Source: Streptomyces sp. SS1-1
GTDB taxonomy: Bacteria > Actinomycetota > Actinomycetes > Streptomycetales > Streptomycetaceae
Length of the DNA stretch: 64,000 bases
Assembly: GCF_008973465.1 (NCBI RefSeq)
Contig: NZ_WBXN01000004.1
Span: forward strand, 3,636,501 to 3,700,500
Direction of reading: 5' to 3'
Shown here in pieces: positions 46,084-54,243 of the stretch (positions within the stretch are counted from its first letter, which is position 1; each line of letters begins with the position of its first letter). Below the pieces are notes generated by a model. That model was given only the letters and a program-made list of their open reading frames with translations. It did not search any database and was not told the origin of the DNA. Position numbers and translations under genes: made by a program.

Positions 46084-46971
46084 ATGGAGGACCAGCCGGT
46101 GGGTAGCCCGCAGGACGCCCAGAGCGTGCCCGTCTGCTATCGCCACCCGGACCGCGAGACGGGTGTCCGCTGCACCCGCTGCGACCGTCCCATCTGCCCG
46201 GAGTGCATGATCAGCGCCTCCGTCGGCTTCCAGTGCCCGGAGTGCGTCCGCACCGGCTCCGGCACGGGCCACGCCCCGGAGGCGACCCGGCCCCGGACGC
46301 TCGCGGGCGGCAGCGTCGCGGCCGATCCCCGTCTGGTCACCAAGATCCTCATCGGGATCAACCTCGCGGTGTTCATCGCCGTGCGGGCCGACGAAGCGCT
46401 GCTGAACGACCTCGTCCTGATCGGCGCCTGGCCGCCCGCCCCCTTCCAGACGACCTCCGGGGTCGCGGACGGGGAGTGGTACCGCCTGGTGACCTCGATG
46501 TTCACGCACGAGGCGATCTGGCACTTCGGCTTCAACATGCTCAGCCTGTGGTGGCTGGGCGGCCCGCTCGAAGCGGCGCTGGGCCGGGCCCGCTATCTCG
46601 CGCTCTACTTCGGCTCGGGGCTCGCGGGCAGCGCCCTCACCTATCTGCTGGCCGCGCCGACCACGGCCTCGCTCGGGGCGTCCGGCGCGATCTTCGGTCT
46701 GTTCGGCGCGACGGCCGTCCTGATGCGCCGCCTCCAGTACGACATGCGCCCGATCATCGCCCTGCTGGTGATCAACCTGATCTTCACCTTCGGGTGGAGC
46801 AACATCGCCTGGCAGGCCCACATCGGCGGTCTGGTGGCCGGCGTCGTCATCGGGTACGCCATGGTCCACGCCCCGCGTAAGCGCCGAGCGCTGATCCAGT
46901 ACGGCACCACGGCCGCGGTCCTGGCGGTGGTCGTCCTGGTGACCGCGCTCAGGACCCTTCAGCTCACCTGA
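46084..46971 (+). CDS. Rhomboid-family intramembrane serine protease
   Basis: A 295-residue polytopic protease. The N-terminus (about 15-60) has a B-box-like zinc finger (CYRHP, CTRCDRPICPEC, CPEC). The rhomboid core follows with the catalytic Ser in GASGAIFG, the conserved WHFGFNMLSLWWLG (His/Asn) and the catalytic His in WQAHIGGLVAG. About six membrane segments. ATG 46084 follows TAGGGGATCCG; an in-frame ATG at 46045 is the alternative. Substrates unknown. Confidence 0.9.
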   Translation: MEDQPVGSPQDAQSVPVCYRHPDRETGVRCTRCDRPICPECMISASVGFQCPECVRTGSGTGHAPEATRPRTLAGGSVAADPRLVTKILIGINLAVFIAVRADEALLNDLVLIGAWPPAPFQTTSGVADGEWYRLVTSMFTHEAIWHFGFNMLSLWWLGGPLEAALGRARYLALYFGSGLAGSALTYLLAAPTTASLGASGAIFGLFGATAVLMRRLQYDMRPIIALLVINLIFTFGWSNIAWQAHIGGLVAGVVIGYAMVHAPRKRRALIQYGTTAAVLAVVVLVTALRTLQLT

Positions 46972-47001
46972 GCAGCGGGATCCGTCACCTGAGGCGCACA
47001 G

Positions 47002-47225
47002 TTGTCCACAGCGGGTGGCGGATCTTGTGCACAGTGTGCGGACAGCCGAACGCCCCCTGTCCTGGACCAGCGTTTACGCAGGTCAGGCAGGGGGCGAACA
47101 AGTTTTCGACTGTCAATGATCACCGGTCGTTCCGTCACACCGGCGTCAATGTCCCGTTGGTTATCCACAGATCGTCGTTCTTTTTCAACACTGTGGAAAA
47201 CCGCTGTGGATAACTCAGTGGATAG
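47002..47225. promoter_or_regulatory. Secondary DnaA-box cluster between rhomboid and crgA
   Basis: Perfect TTGTCCACA (47002-47010), perfect TTATCCACA (47161-47169) and perfect inverted TGTGGATAA (47205-47213). Degenerate boxes are TTGTGCACA (47025), inverted TGTGGAAAA (47192) and AGTGGATAG (47217). This is denser in perfect boxes than oriC itself. It lies about 19.7 kb from oriC, in the 281-bp convergent gap. A DnaA-titrating role is inference. Confidence 0.75.
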
Positions 47226-47252
47226 CCGTGGGCAGAGCTGCCGCGCGGGCCG

Positions 47253-47507
47253 TCACTTCCACTGGGTGGAGACACCGAATCCGGCGGCGATGAATCCAAA
47301 ACCGACCACGATGTTCCAGTTGCCCAGCGCCTCGATGGGCAGGGAACCGTCGGTCACATAGAAGACGACGATCCAGGCGAGACCGATGACGAACATGGCC
47401 AGCATGACCGGTGCGACCCAGGTGCGGCTGGTCAGCTTGATGGCGGTCGCCTGCTTGGACGGCGGCGGCGTGTAATCGGCCTTCTTGCGGATACGTGACT
47501 TCGGCAC
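47253..47507 (-). CDS. crgA: Cell division protein CrgA
   Basis: An 84-residue membrane protein that coordinates septation and growth (inhibits FtsZ ring formation in Streptomyces; links divisome to wall synthesis in mycobacteria). It starts VPKSRIRKKADYTPPP and has two membrane segments (WVAPVMLAMFVIGLAWIVVFY; NWNIVVGFGFIAAGFG) ending in STQWK. Length equals the known 84 residues. GTG 47507 with AGGAGAGACCCTC upstream. Confidence 0.96.
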   Translation of the reverse strand: MPKSRIRKKADYTPPPSKQATAIKLTSRTWVAPVMLAMFVIGLAWIVVFYVTDGSLPIEALGNWNIVVGFGFIAAGFGVSTQWK

Positions 47508-47648
47508 GAGGGTCTCTCCTGTCGATGCGCTGCGTGGCCGCGCAGGGAACTGGGTCGGGCTCGGGGCAGCGTACAAGGGGACACTGTGGGCTCCCCCGGG
47601 CGTCCGTTAGCGTAGTGCTTCCGTGGCGCCGAAGGAGATAAGGGTACG

Positions 47649-48425
47649 TTGAGCAATTCTGCCGACTCCCCCGGTACGGGATCCAGCCCTGTCCGTGGCC
47701 GATTCCGGCCCGTACGGGTGCTCACCGCCGCCGTGTTCGCCCTCGCGGGGCTCATCTTCTTCACCAGTTTCGACACCGCCAAGGGCACCGACATCCGTAC
47801 GGACGCCTCCCTGCTGAAGCTCTCCGACCTCATCCAGGAGCGCAGTCACGAGAACGGCCGGCTCGACGAGACGAACGCCGCTCTGCGCAACGACGTCGAG
47901 GCGCTCGCCGAACGGGACGACGGCAGCACCAAGGCCGAGGACGCCAAGCTGTCCGCGCTGGAGGCCGGCGCGGGGACGAAGAAGCTGACCGGTGAGGCGA
48001 TCACCGTCACGCTGAACGACGCCCCGCCGGACGCCACCGCCAAGCTCCCCGGCTATCCCGAGCCCCAGCCGGACTACCTGGTCATCCACCAGCAGGACCT
48101 CCAGGCCGTGGTGAACGCCCTGTGGGAGAGCGGCGCCAAGGGGATCAAGGTCATGGACCAGCGGCTGATCTCCACGAGTGCCGTGCGCTGTGTGGGCAAC
48201 ACCCTGATCCTCCAGGGCCGGGTCTACTCGCCGCCGTACAAGATCACGGCGGTCGGGGATCCGGAGAAGATGCAGCAGGCCCTCGCGGCCTCGCAGGCGA
48301 TCCAGAACTACATGGTCTACGTCAACGTCTACGGCCTCGGCTGGAAAGTCACGGAGGACGGGACGGTGACTCTGCCGGGCTACTCGGGCACAGTGGATCT
48401 GCAGTACGCCAAGCCCGTGGAGTGA
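47649..48425 (+). CDS. DUF881-family membrane-anchored protein
   Basis: A 258-residue protein with one N-terminal membrane segment (about 22-44, LTAAVFALAGLIFFTSF), a coiled-coil (about 50-110, DLIQERSHENGRLDETNAALRNDVEAL) and a compact outer DUF881 domain (GEAITVTLNDAP...NALWESGAKGIKVMDQRLI). Resembles division-associated DivIC-like proteins in layout. TTG start, with AAGGAGATAAGGG upstream. Lies next to crgA and sortases, an envelope neighbourhood. Function unknown. Confidence 0.88.
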   Translation: MSNSADSPGTGSSPVRGRFRPVRVLTAAVFALAGLIFFTSFDTAKGTDIRTDASLLKLSDLIQERSHENGRLDETNAALRNDVEALAERDDGSTKAEDAKLSALEAGAGTKKLTGEAITVTLNDAPPDATAKLPGYPEPQPDYLVIHQQDLQAVVNALWESGAKGIKVMDQRLISTSAVRCVGNTLILQGRVYSPPYKITAVGDPEKMQQALAASQAIQNYMVYVNVYGLGWKVTEDGTVTLPGYSGTVDLQYAKPVE

Positions 48426-48443
48426 GCCTCACTGGAGCTGCCG

Positions 48444-49142
48444 GTGCGCCTCGTCGTCAGGACCGTCAGCGAGCTGTGCGTCACCGTCGGCACGGTGATC
48501 GTCCTCTTCGTCGTCTACGTGCTGTTCTGGACCGGCGTACGGGCCGACACGGTCATGGACGACCAGATCGACCAGTTGCAGAGGCAGTGGGCCCAGGACG
48601 AGACGCGGCCCTCGCCCGGGGCGTCCGGCGCCCCACAGGTACCCGAGATCCCGCCGGCCCCCGCCCCGTACACGGCGGACAAGCCCTTCGCGATCATGTA
48701 CATCCCCCGGCTTGGTTTCACGTGGAACAAGCCGGTGCTCGAAGGCACGGCGACCAGGACCCTGAAGAAGGGGCTCGGGCACTACGCGAACACCGCCCAG
48801 CTCGGGCAGAAGGGGAACTTCTCCGTCGCCGGTCACCGGCGGACCTATGGGGACCCCTTCAAGGACTTCCCCAGGCTGCGGCCGGGCGACGCGGTGGTGC
48901 TGACGGACGGAACCTCATGGTTCACGTACAGGGTCGACAAAGGCCCCTACAAAACAGTGCCCTCCGACATTGAGGTGATCGACCCTGTGCCTCGTAAGTC
49001 GGGGTATACGCGTGAGGGCCGCTATCTGACGCTGACCACGTGCGATCCCGAGTGGGGGCACAGTCACCGGCTGATCGTGTGGGCCCACCTGGACTCCACG
49101 CAGCCTGTGGAGGCCGGGAAACCGAAGGCCCTGCGCCGTTAG
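48444..49142 (+). CDS. Class E sortase (first of three)
   Basis: A 232-residue membrane transpeptidase attaching or linking surface proteins. One membrane segment lies at about 12-30. The catalytic residues are present: His131 (VAGHRRTYG), Cys200 (LTLTTC) and Arg209 (SHRLIVW). GTG start. A one-mismatch parS lies in the coding sequence (48714-48729), read as G-F-T-W-N at residues 91-95; the perfect site would give a stop codon in this frame. It lies 18 bp after the DUF881 gene. Confidence 0.92.
   Translation: MRLVVRTVSELCVTVGTVIVLFVVYVLFWTGVRADTVMDDQIDQLQRQWAQDETRPSPGASGAPQVPEIPPAPAPYTADKPFAIMYIPRLGFTWNKPVLEGTATRTLKKGLGHYANTAQLGQKGNFSVAGHRRTYGDPFKDFPRLRPGDAVVLTDGTSWFTYRVDKGPYKTVPSDIEVIDPVPRKSGYTREGRYLTLTTCDPEWGHSHRLIVWAHLDSTQPVEAGKPKALRR
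48714..48729. other. parS: parS variant (one core mismatch) within sortase gene
   Basis: GGTTTCACGTGGAACA: one change in the 14-bp core relative to parS. Codons GGT TTC ACG TGG AAC; the consensus A would make TGA. Confidence 0.7.
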
Positions 49143-49194
49143 TCTGGTGACCGACGGCGTGATTCTGGTGCCGTGGTGCGACGGAAGGGACGGC

Positions 49195-49356
49195 ATGTAC
49201 GGCTGGATCTGGCGGCATCTGCCGGGGAACGCATGGCTGAAGGCGTTGATCTCCCTCGTGCTGGTCATGGCCGTGGTCTACGTCCTCTTCAACTACGTCT
49301 TCCCGTGGGCCGAACCGCTGCTGCCCTTCAACGATGTGACGGTGGACAACCAGTGA
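49195..49356 (+). CDS. 53-residue single-pass membrane protein
   Basis: Starts MYGWIWRHLPGNAWLKALIS, followed by a membrane segment (about 16-40, VLVMAVVYVLFNYVFPW) and a short polar tail ending DVTVDNQ. ATG 49195 has GGAAGGGACGGC directly upstream. Its stop overlaps the pabA-like start (GTGA), so it is translated as part of the operon. Conserved at this spot in Streptomyces as I recall; function unknown. Confidence 0.8.
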   Translation: MYGWIWRHLPGNAWLKALISLVLVMAVVYVLFNYVFPWAEPLLPFNDVTVDNQ

Positions 49357-49991
49357 GCGCGCGCATCCTCGTCGTGGACAACTACGACAGCTTCGTCTTC
49401 AACCTGGTCCAGTACCTCTACCAGCTGGGCGCCGAGTGCGAGGTCCTGCGCAACGACGAGGTCTCCACGGCCCACGCCCAGGACGGCTTCGACGGCGTCC
49501 TGCTCTCGCCGGGCCCGGGCACCCCCGAGGAGGCCGGGGTCTGCGTCGACATGGTCCGGCACTGCGCGGCGACCGGCGTCCCGGTCTTCGGCGTCTGCCT
49601 CGGCATGCAGTCGATGCAGGTGGCGTACGGCGGTGTGGTGGACCGGGCCCCGGAGCTGCTGCACGGCAAGACCTCACTCGTCGACCACGAGGGCAAGGGC
49701 GTCTTCGCCGGCCTGCCGACCCCCTTCACGGCGACCCGCTACCACTCGCTGGCCGCGGAGCCGGCGACGGTGCCCGCCGAACTGGAGGTGACGGCCCGCA
49801 CCCAAGACGGCATCGTGATGGGCCTGCGGCACCGTGAACTCCCGGTCGAAGGGGTGCAGTTCCACCCCGAGTCCGTGCTGACCGAGCACGGGCACCGGAT
49901 GCTGGCCAACTGGCTGGCCGAATGCGGCGACGAGGGCGCGGTGGCGAGGTCGGCGGGGCTCGCCCCGGTGGTGGGCAGGGCCACGGCGTGA
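49353..49991 (+). CDS. pabA: Glutamine amidotransferase, anthranilate/aminodeoxychorismate synthase component II
   Basis: A 212-residue class I glutaminase giving ammonia to a chorismate-using partner (folate PABA or tryptophan pathway). The motifs are LVVDNYDSFVFNLVQYL, LSPGPGTPEEAG, the nucleophile GVCLGMQSMQ and the catalytic His-Glu VQFHPES. GTG start overlaps the upstream stop; its own stop overlaps the next sortase (GTGA). No component I lies nearby. Sequence alone does not settle PabA versus TrpG. Confidence 0.9.
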   Translation: MSARILVVDNYDSFVFNLVQYLYQLGAECEVLRNDEVSTAHAQDGFDGVLLSPGPGTPEEAGVCVDMVRHCAATGVPVFGVCLGMQSMQVAYGGVVDRAPELLHGKTSLVDHEGKGVFAGLPTPFTATRYHSLAAEPATVPAELEVTARTQDGIVMGLRHRELPVEGVQFHPESVLTEHGHRMLANWLAECGDEGAVARSAGLAPVVGRATA

Positions 49992-51232
49992 CCGCGCTGC
50001 GCCCCGAGCGCGAGTCCGGCACCGCCTACGGGCAGTCCTCCGGGGACTCCTACGGTGGCGCCGGCGACCAGGGCACCCCGCACGGGCAGCAGCCGTACGG
50101 GGACTCCGGTGCGCACGGGGACTGGTACGGCGACGGCGCGGCCGCCGCGCAGGCCCAGGCCGGATACGGGGCCGACGGCTACGGCAGCGAGCGGTACGGG
50201 GCGCAGACGTACGGCACGGACGCGTACCAGGAGCCGTACGCCCAGCAGACGCAGCCCAGCCGACCGGAGCACGCCCAGCCGCAGCAGCAGACGTACATAC
50301 CGCCTCCGGACGACGAGACCGTCGCTCTGCGGATAGCCGACACCGCTGCCGCCGTCGGAGCGCGCTCTGGCGGGCGTTCCACGGAGAGCCCCGACGAATC
50401 CCCCGTGGGCGGCCGTGCGGCCCGCAGGAAGGCCGCCAAGCGGCGTCATGGGCGCCGTGGAGCCGGACGGCCGGACCCGGAGACCGCGGAGGCGGAGCCG
50501 GACGCTCCCACGGCCCCCCGCTCACGGCTCGAGGCCCGGCGGCAGGCGCGGGCCCGCAAGCCCAGCGCGGCGACGCTGGCGAGCCGGGCCATCGGCGAGG
50601 TGTTCATCACCACCGGCGTGCTCATGCTGCTGTTCGTCAGCTACCAGCTGTGGTGGACGAACGTCCGGGCGCACGCGCAGGCGGACAAGGAGGCCAGCAG
50701 CCTCCAGGACGACTGGGCGAGCGGCAAGCGCAACCCGGGCAGCTTCGAACCGGGCCAGGGCTTCGCCCTGCTGCACATCCCGAAGCTGGACGTCGTCGTG
50801 CCGATCGCCGAGGGCATCAGCAACAAGCAGGTGCTGGACCGGGGCATGGTCGGCCACTACGGCGAGGGCAAGCTGAAGACGGCGATGCCGGACGCCAAGA
50901 CCGGCAACTTCGGGCTGGCCGGGCACCGCAACACCCATGGCGAGCCGTTCCGGTACATCAACCGGCTCACCCCTGGGGACGACATCGTCGTGGAGACACA
51001 GGACAAGTTCTTCGTGTACAAGATGGCGTCGGTCCTGCCGGTGACGTCGCCGAGCAACGTCAGTGTGCTGGAGCCGGTCCCGCGGGGATCGGGATTCACC
51101 AAGCCGGGCCGCTACATCACGCTCACCACGTGCACACCGGAGTTCACGAGTAAGTACCGGTTGATCGTCTGGGGCAAGATGGTCGAGGAACGGCCGCGCA
51201 GCAAGGGCAAGCCGGATGCGCTCGTCAGTTAA
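49988..51232 (+). CDS. srtE: Class E sortase (second), with long cytoplasmic extension
   Basis: A 414-residue sortase. Residues 1-195 form a Tyr/Gly/Gln-rich (YG, YGQ repeats) then Arg-rich cytoplasmic region, unusual for sortases. A membrane segment (about 203-222) precedes the catalytic domain with LAGHRNTHG, Cys382 (LTTC) and Arg391 (KYRLIVW). It corresponds in position to one of the S. coelicolor SrtE enzymes (SCO3849/3850), which anchor long chaplins for aerial growth. GTG start, translationally coupled. Confidence 0.92.
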   Translation: MTALRPERESGTAYGQSSGDSYGGAGDQGTPHGQQPYGDSGAHGDWYGDGAAAAQAQAGYGADGYGSERYGAQTYGTDAYQEPYAQQTQPSRPEHAQPQQQTYIPPPDDETVALRIADTAAAVGARSGGRSTESPDESPVGGRAARRKAAKRRHGRRGAGRPDPETAEAEPDAPTAPRSRLEARRQARARKPSAATLASRAIGEVFITTGVLMLLFVSYQLWWTNVRAHAQADKEASSLQDDWASGKRNPGSFEPGQGFALLHIPKLDVVVPIAEGISNKQVLDRGMVGHYGEGKLKTAMPDAKTGNFGLAGHRNTHGEPFRYINRLTPGDDIVVETQDKFFVYKMASVLPVTSPSNVSVLEPVPRGSGFTKPGRYITLTTCTPEFTSKYRLIVWGKMVEERPRSKGKPDALVS

Positions 51233-51238
51233 GGGCAG

Positions 51239-52012
51239 ATGAACGTGGCATCGACCACCGACGACACCGAGTACGCGGACCGCTCCGCGTCGCGTCAGTC
51301 CCCGCGCCGGCCGGAACGCCGCCGCCGTCTGGGTCCCGTGGCGGCGGTGATCAGCGTCTTCGGTGAACTCCTCATCACGGCGGGCCTGGTGATGGGCCTG
51401 TTCGTCGTGTACTCCCTGTGGTGGACGAACGTCCTCGCCGACCGGGCGGCCGGCAAGGAGGCCGACAAGGTCCGTGACGGCTGGGAGCACCAGGACGACG
51501 GTTCCGGTCGCCCCCCGGAGTTCGACTCCGGGGCCGGTATCGGCTTCCTCCACGTTCCCGCGATGAGCAAGAGCGAGATCCTCGTCGAGAAGGGCACGTC
51601 GTCGAAGATCCTCAACGACGGGGTCGCCGGGTACTACACGGACCCGGTCAAGGCGACGCTGCCGACGTCGGACAAGAAGGGCAACTTCTCCCTCGCGGCG
51701 CACCGGGACGGGCACGGCGCCAAGTTCCACAACATCCACAAGCTCGCCGAGGGCGATCCGATCGTCTTCGAGACGAAGGACAAGTGGTACGTCTACAAGG
51801 TCTACTCCGTCCTTCCGGAGACCTCGAAGTACAACGTCCAGGTCCTCGGGGACGTCCCGAAGGAGTCGGGGAAGACCAAGGCGGGCCACTACATCACGCT
51901 GACGACCTGCACGCCGGTCTACACGAGCCGCTACCGGTACGTCGTGTGGGGCGAACTGCAGCGCGTCGAGAAGGTGGACGAGCAGCGCACACCGCCGAAG
52001 GAACTGCGCTGA
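51239..52012 (+). CDS. srtE: Class E sortase (third)
   Basis: A 257-residue sortase with a basic N-terminus, membrane segment (about 36-62, VAAVISVFGELLITAGLVMG), LAAHRDGHG, Cys224 (LTTC) and Arg233 (RYRYVVW). The ATG 51239 is only 3 bp from AAGGG; the in-frame GTG at 51245 is the alternative with better spacing. It lies 6 bp after the preceding sortase. In position it matches the second S. coelicolor SrtE. Redundancy of the tandem SrtE enzymes is known there. Confidence 0.92.
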   Translation: MNVASTTDDTEYADRSASRQSPRRPERRRRLGPVAAVISVFGELLITAGLVMGLFVVYSLWWTNVLADRAAGKEADKVRDGWEHQDDGSGRPPEFDSGAGIGFLHVPAMSKSEILVEKGTSSKILNDGVAGYYTDPVKATLPTSDKKGNFSLAAHRDGHGAKFHNIHKLAEGDPIVFETKDKWYVYKVYSVLPETSKYNVQVLGDVPKESGKTKAGHYITLTTCTPVYTSRYRYVVWGELQRVEKVDEQRTPPKELR

Positions 52013-52028
52013 CCCGGCCCTGACGTGA

Positions 52029-52068
52029 AAGAGCCCCCGGTGTCCTGGAGAGGACACCGGGGGCTCTT
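52029..52068. terminator. Bidirectional terminator between sortase and pknB
   Basis: A perfect 18-bp stem (52029-52046 with 52051-52068) with loop GGAG. T-rich ends flank both sides weakly. It separates the convergent sortase and pknB genes. Confidence 0.92.
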
Positions 52069-52088
52069 CCGTGTACCGCGGCCCACCG

Positions 52089-54074
52089 TCAGCCGAAGGG
52101 GCCGCCGTTGTTGCCGCCGTTGTTGTTGCCGCCGCCGAAGCCGACCGTGGTCAGCTTGACCGTGGTGTTGGCGGGGTCGACCGGCCGGCCGGCGTTGGGG
52201 TCCTGCCGGACGACGAGGGCGTTGTCGCCCTGGTCGCTGCCGTTCTCGAACTGGATGTTCGTGAACCCGGCCTGCTGCAGGGTCTGCTTGGCCTGGCCGA
52301 CCGTCTGACCGACGACGTTGGGCACCTGCGCCTTCTGCGCGGCCTGCTTGCCGATCTGGATGGTCACCGTGGAGTTCTTGTCGACCTTGCTGCCGGCCGC
52401 CGGGGACGTCGAGATGACCTTGCCGACCTGGTTCGGGTCCTGGGTGTCGACCTCGGTGCAGTTGCCGGTGAGGTCGTTGTCGTCCATCTGTGCCTTCGCC
52501 TCGTCACAGGTACGGCCGACGACGTCCGGGACGGTCGACTGCTCCTGCTCCTTGGCGACGGTCAGGGTGATCGTGGAGCCCTTCTCGACCTCTTCGCCGC
52601 GCGCCGGGTCCTGGTCGAGGACGGTGCCGGGCTCCTCGGAGGAGACCTCACGCGTCTCGGTCTTGATCGTGAACTGGAAGTCGTCGCCCTCGAGCTTCTT
52701 GCGGGCGTCCTCCAGGCTGATCCCGATCACGCTCGGCACGGTCACCTTCGGGGCGCCGGTGGACACCACGACGTCGACCTCGGAGCCCTTGTCCACCTTG
52801 GTCTTGGAGTCGGGGCTCTGCGTGCAGATCTTGCCCTTGGGCTGGTTCTCGCACTCCTTCTGCTTGACCTCGCCCAGCTTCAGGTCGACGTTCGCGAGGA
52901 GTTGCCGGGCGGCGTCCTCGCTCTCGCCGACCAGGCTCGGGACGGCGACGGAGTCGTTGCTCGCCGTGCCTCCGTCGAAGACCCACTTGCCGATGAGGAT
53001 GGCGCCCACGAGGACCAGCACGGCCGCGACGGCCAGCAGGATCGTGGAGGTGTTGGACTTCTTCTGCCGGCGCCGGTCGACGCGGTCGTCGTAGCCGAAG
53101 CCGCCGTCGTCCGGGTTCATCGGCGGCAGCATCGACGTGGCGCCGGCGTCCTGCTGGCGCAGGGCCGTCGTCGGCTGGTCGTCGGGGTAGCCGCCGTAGC
53201 CCACGGACCCCATCGCGGCCGTGGCGGCGACGGGCTGGCCGTCGAGGCAGGCCTCGATGTCGGCACGCATCTCGTCGGCCGACTGGTACCGGTAGTTCGG
53301 GTCCTTCGTCAGGGCCTTCAGCACGATCGCGTCCATCTCGGGCGTGATCTCGGGGTCGAAGACCGACGGGGCCTGGGCCTCCTCCCGTACGTGCTGGTAC
53401 GCGACCGCGACCGGGGAGTCGCCGACGAACGGGGGACGGACCGTCAGGAGCTCGTACAGCAGACAGCCGGTGGAGTACAGGTCGGAGCGGGCGTCCACCT
53501 GCTCGCCCTTGGCCTGCTCCGGCGAGAGGTACTGGGCGGTGCCGATGACGGCCGCGGTCTGCGTCATCGTCATCCCGGAGTCGCCCATGGCGCGGGCGAT
53601 GCCGAAGTCCATGACCTTGACCTGGCCGTTACGTGTCAGCATGACGTTCGCCGGCTTGATGTCCCGGTGGACGATGCCGTTGCGGTGGGCGTACTCCAGA
53701 CCCTGGAGGATGCCGATGGTCATCTCCATCGCCCGCTCCGGCAGCAGCTTGCGACCGCTGTGAAGGAGCTCACGCAGCGTGGACCCGTCGACGTACTCCA
53801 TGACGATGTACGGGATCGACACGTTGTCGATGTAGTCCTCGCCCGTGTCGTAGACCGCCACGATCGCGGGATGGTTGAGCGAGGCGGCCGACTGGGCCTC
53901 CCGGCGGAACCGGGCCTGGAAGGACGGGTCGCGCGCGAGGTCCGCCCGCAGCGTCTTCACCGCCACGGTGCGGCCGAGCCGGGTGTCATGCGCGAGGTAG
54001 ACCTCCGCCATGCCACCACGACCGAGCACCTGGCCCAGTTCGTACCGGCCGCCGAGGCGACGCGGCTCTTCCAT
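52089..54074 (-). CDS. pknB: Ser/Thr protein kinase PknB with four PASTA domains
   Basis: Receptor kinase sensing peptidoglycan fragments and controlling wall growth. The 661 residues hold an active kinase domain (GRGGMAEVY, Lys40, HRDIKPAN with Asp138, DFG Asp156, activation-loop TQTAAVIGTAQYLSPEQ), a juxtamembrane linker, a membrane segment (about 339-361), and four PASTA repeats (VAVPSLVGES, VTVPSVIGIS, STVPDVVGRT, AQVPNVVGQT) with a Gly/Asn tail. ATG start. Last gene of the fhaA-to-pknB cluster, 169 bp after pbpA, so it may have its own promoter. Confidence 0.97.
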   Translation of the reverse strand: MEEPRRLGGRYELGQVLGRGGMAEVYLAHDTRLGRTVAVKTLRADLARDPSFQARFRREAQSAASLNHPAIVAVYDTGEDYIDNVSIPYIVMEYVDGSTLRELLHSGRKLLPERAMEMTIGILQGLEYAHRNGIVHRDIKPANVMLTRNGQVKVMDFGIARAMGDSGMTMTQTAAVIGTAQYLSPEQAKGEQVDARSDLYSTGCLLYELLTVRPPFVGDSPVAVAYQHVREEAQAPSVFDPEITPEMDAIVLKALTKDPNYRYQSADEMRADIEACLDGQPVAATAAMGSVGYGGYPDDQPTTALRQQDAGATSMLPPMNPDDGGFGYDDRVDRRRQKKSNTSTILLAVAAVLVLVGAILIGKWVFDGGTASNDSVAVPSLVGESEDAARQLLANVDLKLGEVKQKECENQPKGKICTQSPDSKTKVDKGSEVDVVVSTGAPKVTVPSVIGISLEDARKKLEGDDFQFTIKTETREVSSEEPGTVLDQDPARGEEVEKGSTITLTVAKEQEQSTVPDVVGRTCDEAKAQMDDNDLTGNCTEVDTQDPNQVGKVISTSPAAGSKVDKNSTVTIQIGKQAAQKAQVPNVVGQTVGQAKQTLQQAGFTNIQFENGSDQGDNALVVRQDPNAGRPVDPANTTVKLTTVGFGGGNNNGGNNGGPFG

Positions 54075-54243
54075 AGCTACCTACCAGCCCTCTCCGTCGG
54101 TCCCGCCCTCACCCTTGTGGGTGTGGCGGTGGTCCGTCCGGGCATACCGTACCCGGCTCATCCTGCGTGACCTGGCCAAGCCCGTAACCCGATACAGGAC
54201 CGGTATCGCAACGTGCACCGATGTGAAGGGGACGTGAGCGGGG

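Noticed and set aside
52071..54170. Roughly 700-codon plus-strand frame opposite pknB
   Set aside because: Shadow of pknB, whose kinase and PASTA motifs are unmistakable on the minus strand.
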